NCBI GenBank assembly: GCA_000996245.1
Contig: LBYP01000006.1
Location: forward strand, 1-44,890
From: Parcubacteria group bacterium GW2011_GWA2_40_23
GTDB taxonomy: Bacteria > Patescibacteriota > Patescibacteriia > UBA11705 > JABHMO01
Length of the DNA: 44,890 nucleotides
Direction of reading: 5' to 3'
Shown here: positions 41,769 through 44,890 of the stretch, in pieces
Layout of the letters: each line of letters starts with the position of its first letter
How positions within the stretch are numbered: the first letter of the stretch is position 1
Notes under the pieces: model-generated
Database searches by the model: none
Seen by the model: only the letters and a program-made list of their open reading frames with translations
What the model was told of the DNA's origin: nothing
Program-made: the position numbers and the translations under genes

Positions 41769-42413
41769 ATGGAAAATATTTTTGGTGTATATAAACCTCA
41801 AGGACCAAGTTCATTCTCGATAATTTATCAATTACGAAAAATTTTCAATATCAAAAAAATTGGTCATGCCGGCACGCTTGATCCACTCGCTGATGGTGTT
41901 CTTGTTGTCGCTGTCGGTCGCGTTGCCACCAAGCAGTTGACGTCTTTGATTCAAAAAGAAAAAGAATATCTTGCGACAATCAAACTTGGTTTTACAAGTA
42001 CGAGTGACGATGGAGAAGGAACAATAACTCCGCATGTCGTTGAGCAACAACCAACTGTTGAACAAGTTAAAGATATTCTCAAAGATTTTATCGGAGAGAT
42101 AGAACAGGTGCCGCCGATCTTTAGTGCTTTGAAAATAAATGGAAAGCCAGCTTACAAATATGCACGTGCTGGCAAAGAGTTGAAGATGGAATCAAGAAAA
42201 GTCGTGATTAATGAGATCGAGCTGATAAAATATTCTTGGCCAGAGTTAGTTGTCCGTGTTGATTGTGGATCTGGTGTCTATATTCGTTCGTTAGCACGTG
42301 ACATTGGTGCCAAACTGGGCGTCGGTGCTTATATGTCCGGACTTACGCGGACTCGCGTCGGAGAATTTACACTCGATAAATGTATCCGCTTGGAGGAGCT
42401 GACGTCGTCATAG
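41769..42413 (+). CDS. truB: tRNA pseudouridine-55 synthase TruB
   Basis: 214 residues. It makes pseudouridine 55 in the T-loop of tRNAs. The catalytic segment GHAGTLDPLADGVL (Asp in LDP), YLATIKLGFTSTSDDGEG, VPPIFSALKINGKPAYKYAR, and CGSGVYIRSLARDIG are clear. It is shorter than the 300 or so residues of E. coli TruB because the C-terminal PUA-type domain is missing, as in some other small versions. One base after the methyltransferase gene. Confidence 0.95.
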   Translation: MENIFGVYKPQGPSSFSIIYQLRKIFNIKKIGHAGTLDPLADGVLVVAVGRVATKQLTSLIQKEKEYLATIKLGFTSTSDDGEGTITPHVVEQQPTVEQVKDILKDFIGEIEQVPPIFSALKINGKPAYKYARAGKELKMESRKVVINEIELIKYSWPELVVRVDCGSGVYIRSLARDIGAKLGVGAYMSGLTRTRVGEFTLDKCIRLEELTSS

Positions 42414-42497
42414 AACATGGAACATAAAGCAATTAATAAATAATATGTGTTAAGCTTGAAACTTATCTCGCTTAAAACTTGTCTCGCTATAAATAAT

Positions 42498-42827
42498 ATG
42501 ACATTCGATGAATATCAAGTTGAGTCCAAAAAAACAGCGCTCTATCCAAATAAAGGAAGTAACTTTATTTATCCAGTGCTTGGATTGGCTGGTGAATCTG
42601 GAGAAGTTTCGGAAAAGATTAAAAAAATCATTAGGGATGATAATGGTGTTGTGACTGAAGAGAAACGTCAAGAAATAAAAAAAGAACTTGGTGATGTTCT
42701 TTGGTATATTGCTCAGCTTTGTTCGGAGTTTAATTTAGGAATGGATGATGTAGCCAAAGCAAACATCGAAAAATTAATGTCTCGTATGGAACGTGGGGTG
42801 TTGCATGGGAGCGGGGATAATCGATAA
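42498..42827 (+). CDS. MazG-like nucleotide pyrophosphohydrolase
   Basis: 109 residues from the ATG at 42498. An earlier in-frame start would add residues encoded by a CTTGAAACTTATCTCGCTT-type word repeat and is less likely. The all-alpha MazG fold has its two acidic motifs: LAGESGEVSEKI (ExxE) and EIKKELGDVLWYI (ExxxD), which bind magnesium. Such enzymes remove non-canonical or excess NTPs. AT-rich. Confidence 0.88.
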   Translation: MTFDEYQVESKKTALYPNKGSNFIYPVLGLAGESGEVSEKIKKIIRDDNGVVTEEKRQEIKKELGDVLWYIAQLCSEFNLGMDDVAKANIEKLMSRMERGVLHGSGDNR

Positions 42828-42832
42828 AATAA

Positions 42833-42940
42833 AAGTTACGAATAGTACAATTATATGGATGTTACGAATTACTGCTAGCACTTAATCGTAAAAAGTAATT
42901 CGTAACTTCATTATAGAAAAGACTTATTCGTAACTTTTAT
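42833..42940. repeat. Nested inverted TTACGAAT repeat
   Basis: GTTACGAATTACT pairs with AGTAATTCGTAAC, and outside it GTTACGAATAGT pairs with CTTATTCGTAAC. Same design as 38085. The far arm reaches into the last codons of uvrC. Confidence 0.75.
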
Positions 42941-44197
42941 TTTACGTAATTCTCGATTGTATTTGATTGCAAAGCGATGCGCCTCGTCCCGCACTTGAAT
43001 AAGTAGATTTTTGTTTTGTGTTAACCATTTAGCTAGTATCTTTGGTGCAAGAAATTCATTCTTTTTTCTACTGGGTCCTTTGGCAATGCCGATGACGGGA
43101 ATCTCGATTTTATTCAACGTAAGAATTTCTTTAACAGCATTGACTTGCGGTTTGCCGCCGTCAATCAAAAACAGTTGAGGTAGCGACCACTCGGCATGTT
43201 TGAGTCTGCGTGTCAGAATTTCTTTTAAACAATCGACATCGCTTTGTCCAATAACAGTTTGTATTTTAAATTTTCGATATTCCGACGTTTCGGCTTCTCC
43301 ATTTATGAATACAACCATCGAGCCGACTTTGTCAGTTGTGTTGAGGTTGGAGATGTCGTAGCCTTCGATCCGTTTGATATTGTCGCACTTCGGCTCAGCA
43401 CCACTCACTGCGTTCGGATGCTGAGTAAACCTCAGTGTGACAATATCGGTGTAAAAGTTTTTATTTAACAAAGCTACGTCATGAATTTTCTTTAAGTCTG
43501 AGATTTGGTCCCGCAATCGTTGTGCTTCTTCATAATTTTCATCTTTAGAAACTGATTTCATTTGTTTCTCCAAGTCTTTGATCAATTGTTTTTTATTGCC
43601 CTTGAAAAATAATGTCAAAGGACGTACGACTTTTTTGCTGTATTCCTTGGATGTGATCTCATTCGTGCAAACACCGAGGCATTGTTCCAGTTGATAATAA
43701 AAACAAGCACGTGCTTGTGTCGGTGAACAGGATGAGTATGCAAAAAGTTTTCGGAGTAGTTTTAAAATCGCTTGGGTATTTAAACCAGGGAAGGGACCAA
43801 AGACATTGAGAAACTTTTTCTTTTGTTCGGCTAACGAGAGTTGCTTTAAGTCATGCTGGCGAATAGCTTTTAGCGTGGGGAATTCTCTTTTTGTAATCGC
43901 TAAGTAATTCCAGCTTTTATCGTCCTTGCCGAGAATATTGCATTTTGGTTGATATTTTTTGATGTAATTCGCTTCTAGAATGATTGCTTCGAGTACTGAA
44001 TCAGTGACTATCCATTTAATGTTTTTAACTTCGTCGATTAGCGACTCAATTGGACGAGGTGATTTTTGTCCAGCAAAATAGGAGCGAACGCGTGATTTTA
44101 GGCTCGTGGCTTTGCCAACATAAACAAGCTTTTTGTTCTTATCGAAAAAGAGGTAAATGCCGGGTTTGGTTGGGATGTTTCTGATTAGGGATTTCAT
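42911..44197 (-). CDS. uvrC: Excinuclease ABC subunit C, short form
   Basis: 428 residues against about 600 usually. UvrC makes both incisions in nucleotide excision repair. The GIY-YIG nuclease (KPGIYLFFDKNKKLVYVGKATSLKSRVRSYF), the UVR motif (DLEKQMKSVSKDENYEEAQRLRDQI), and the RNase H-like nuclease (EGYDISN, LIDGGKPQ, RDEAHRFAI) are present. The C-terminal helix-hairpin-helix DNA-binding part is absent. About 24 residues just before EGYDISN (TDIVTLRFTQHPNAVSGAEP...) are encoded by a palindromic repeat. Confidence 0.94.
   Translation of the reverse strand: MKSLIRNIPTKPGIYLFFDKNKKLVYVGKATSLKSRVRSYFAGQKSPRPIESLIDEVKNIKWIVTDSVLEAIILEANYIKKYQPKCNILGKDDKSWNYLAITKREFPTLKAIRQHDLKQLSLAEQKKKFLNVFGPFPGLNTQAILKLLRKLFAYSSCSPTQARACFYYQLEQCLGVCTNEITSKEYSKKVVRPLTLFFKGNKKQLIKDLEKQMKSVSKDENYEEAQRLRDQISDLKKIHDVALLNKNFYTDIVTLRFTQHPNAVSGAEPKCDNIKRIEGYDISNLNTTDKVGSMVVFINGEAETSEYRKFKIQTVIGQSDVDCLKEILTRRLKHAEWSLPQLFLIDGGKPQVNAVKEILTLNKIEIPVIGIAKGPSRKKNEFLAPKILAKWLTQNKNLLIQVRDEAHRFAIKYNRELRKIKVTNKSFL
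43376..43447. repeat. Palindromic repeat inside uvrC
   Basis: GATATTGTCGCACT (43376-43389) pairs with AGTGTGACAATATC (43434-43447) at 13 of 14 positions, and inside it GCTCAGCA pairs with TGCTGAG(T). The 72 nt equal 24 codons, so the frame is kept. The core resembles the dispersed CTGAGC hairpins. Confidence 0.85.
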
Positions 44198-44223
44198 AGA
44201 TCTGTATGTGCTTGTCTAGTTTA

Positions 44224-44251
44224 GTACGTGCTAGTCTAGACTAGCACGTAC
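44224..44251. repeat. 28-bp perfect palindrome, copy 2
   Basis: GTACGTGCTAGTCT followed directly by its exact reverse complement. Outer bases are shared with 27034-27061, inner bases differ but still pair. Confidence 0.9.
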
Positions 44252-44293
44252 ATATTGTAGATTGGATAATATAAAATGTGAAGGATTGTTTTC

Positions 44294-44427
44294 TTTTCCC
44301 TCCTTACTTTTTGGCCGCCAAAAAGTAAGCAAACCTGCCGGCAGGCAGGAAGCGGCTGGGTCTCCAATTCGCCGTAGGGAACAAAAATTATTGTTCCCTA
44401 CGGGCGAAGTCGACCCAGACCCGAGTA
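44294..44427 (-). repeat. GGGTCTGGGTCGACT element, copy 2
   Basis: Minus-strand copy of 36511-36645: ACTCGGGTCTGGGTCGACT, then a different centre with its own perfect hairpin (CCGTAGGGAACAA/TTGTTCCCTACGG), GAATTGGAGACCCAGCC, a shortened CCTGCC palindrome (44334-44349), and CTTACTTTTTGG-type hairpin (44303-44329). It lies directly downstream of the GC-rich gene at 44498-44773, in the same orientation. Confidence 0.85.
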
Positions 44428-44454
44428 ATGCAATGTATTTAAAATTTCATTGCA

Positions 44455-44491
44455 ATAAAAAAGCCCCGCACATCCGTGAGGTTGTGGGGGC
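44455..44491 (-). terminator. Terminator of the 91-residue gene
   Basis: On the minus strand GCCCCCACA pairs with TGTGCGGGGC (one bulge), then a T-run. Confidence 0.85.
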
Positions 44492-44497
44492 AGATGG

Positions 44498-44773
44498 TCA
44501 GATCCAGCATCCATTCGTCACTCGCACTTCCTGGTATAGTGCGGGGTGGAGGTTCTCCGGCATCTTGACGAAGTGTCGGTCGGTAACGTTATGTACCTTC
44601 CGACATAAGGTTGCATAGATTCCGTCGGTATGCATGACCCAATAGGTGCCATTTGGCACGCTTTCCGCAGAACCCGGTTTTACTAAGGCCCTGGGGTGAA
44701 TTCTGGCGTTGCTGTACTCGTCCAGGTAACTGATGAGTACAGCCAAGAACACTAAACTAATCAAAAACCACAT
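44498..44773 (-). CDS. Small membrane-anchored or secreted protein (GC-rich unit)
   Basis: 91 residues. An N-terminal hydrophobic helix (MWFLISLVFLAVLISYL) serves as anchor or signal. The rest is a small extracytoplasmic domain (PNGTYWVMHTDGIYATLCRKVHNVTDRHFVKMPENLHPALYQEV) with two Cys. No family is recognised. AAGGAGGT, the best SD in the window, lies five bases before the ATG. The leader has an ACCTTTT/AAAAGGT hairpin. GC-rich relative to uvrC. Confidence 0.7.
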   Translation of the reverse strand: MWFLISLVFLAVLISYLDEYSNARIHPRALVKPGSAESVPNGTYWVMHTDGIYATLCRKVHNVTDRHFVKMPENLHPALYQEVRVTNGCWI

Positions 44774-44880
44774 GACGACCTCCTTGCGTTGGATACCGTT
44801 ACCTTTTGGGTGCTTGAAAAGGTGTTTTCTCCGCTAAATTATGCTAGGATTTCGATGTTTAACTAGTTAAAGTACCAAAT

Positions 44881-44890
44881 ATGACAAAAA
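44881..44890 (+). CDS. Possible start of a gene cut by the window edge
   Basis: ATGACAAAA at the very end, in AT-rich sequence without SD like the native genes. Only three codons are visible, so this is a guess. Confidence 0.2.

Overview
The window looks like a chromosome segment of a Candidate Phyla Radiation (Patescibacteria) bacterium, probably Parcubacteria-like. The reasons are small AT-rich housekeeping genes mostly without Shine-Dalgarno (SD) sequences, a 3386-residue mosaic surface protein, trimmed versions of UvrA and UvrC, Cys-rich membrane proteins, and intergenic space full of short palindromic repeats. I could not run searches, so the phylum call is inference.

Layout. 1-153 is the tail of an unidentified AT-rich gene. 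196-720 is a GC-rich unit with an N-terminal PepD fragment. 859-5433 (minus) holds a Wzz-domain protein, an HtrA-like pseudoprotease, two membrane proteins and a PerM/AI-2E transporter. 5569-8110 (plus) is a translation block: smpB, ssrA (tmRNA), infC, rpmI, rplT. 8160-10627 mixes a GC-rich T2SF-domain gene, tRNA-Asp, a structured RNA of about 400 nt, a 27-residue basic peptide and a GC-rich orphan. 11081-21241 is the giant surface protein. 21639-23182 is a GC-rich pyrE-pyrF unit, followed by tRNA-Tyr and tspO. 24152-25960 has a short leader ORF, a strong terminator and a GC-rich orphan. 25995-31206 carries a DUF917 protein, a broken TrmB-like gene, uvrB and a Cys-rich membrane protein. 32172-33740 has two more GC-rich orphans. 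33916-44197 carries uvrA, a GC-rich two-helix gene between direct repeats, a TrmB regulator, a GerMN protein, rlmN, superoxide dismutase, an RNA uracil methyltransferase, truB, a MazG-like enzyme and uvrC. A GC-rich small membrane-anchored gene closes the window. All three uvr genes are present but scattered.

Main observation: the genes fall into two classes. AT-rich genes start at an ATG in AT-rich sequence with no visible SD and often share transcripts. At least nine GC-rich units are self-contained: most have a sigma70-type promoter with 17-nt spacing, often a short leader hairpin, an SD (GGAGG or GAGGTG) a few bases before the start, one gene (or pyrEF), and a Rho-independent terminator. 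Most encode orphans or partial versions of known proteins, and they sit among repeats. One lies between 29/30-identical direct repeats. This looks like repeated capture of autonomous expression cassettes from another compositional background.

Second observation: at all three structural RNA genes (tmRNA, tRNA-Asp, tRNA-Tyr) a 32-nt hairpin begins exactly at the encoded 3' CCA and ends in TGG. The stems differ between copies but remain paired. Several other hairpin families are dispersed between genes, and one lies in frame inside uvrC.
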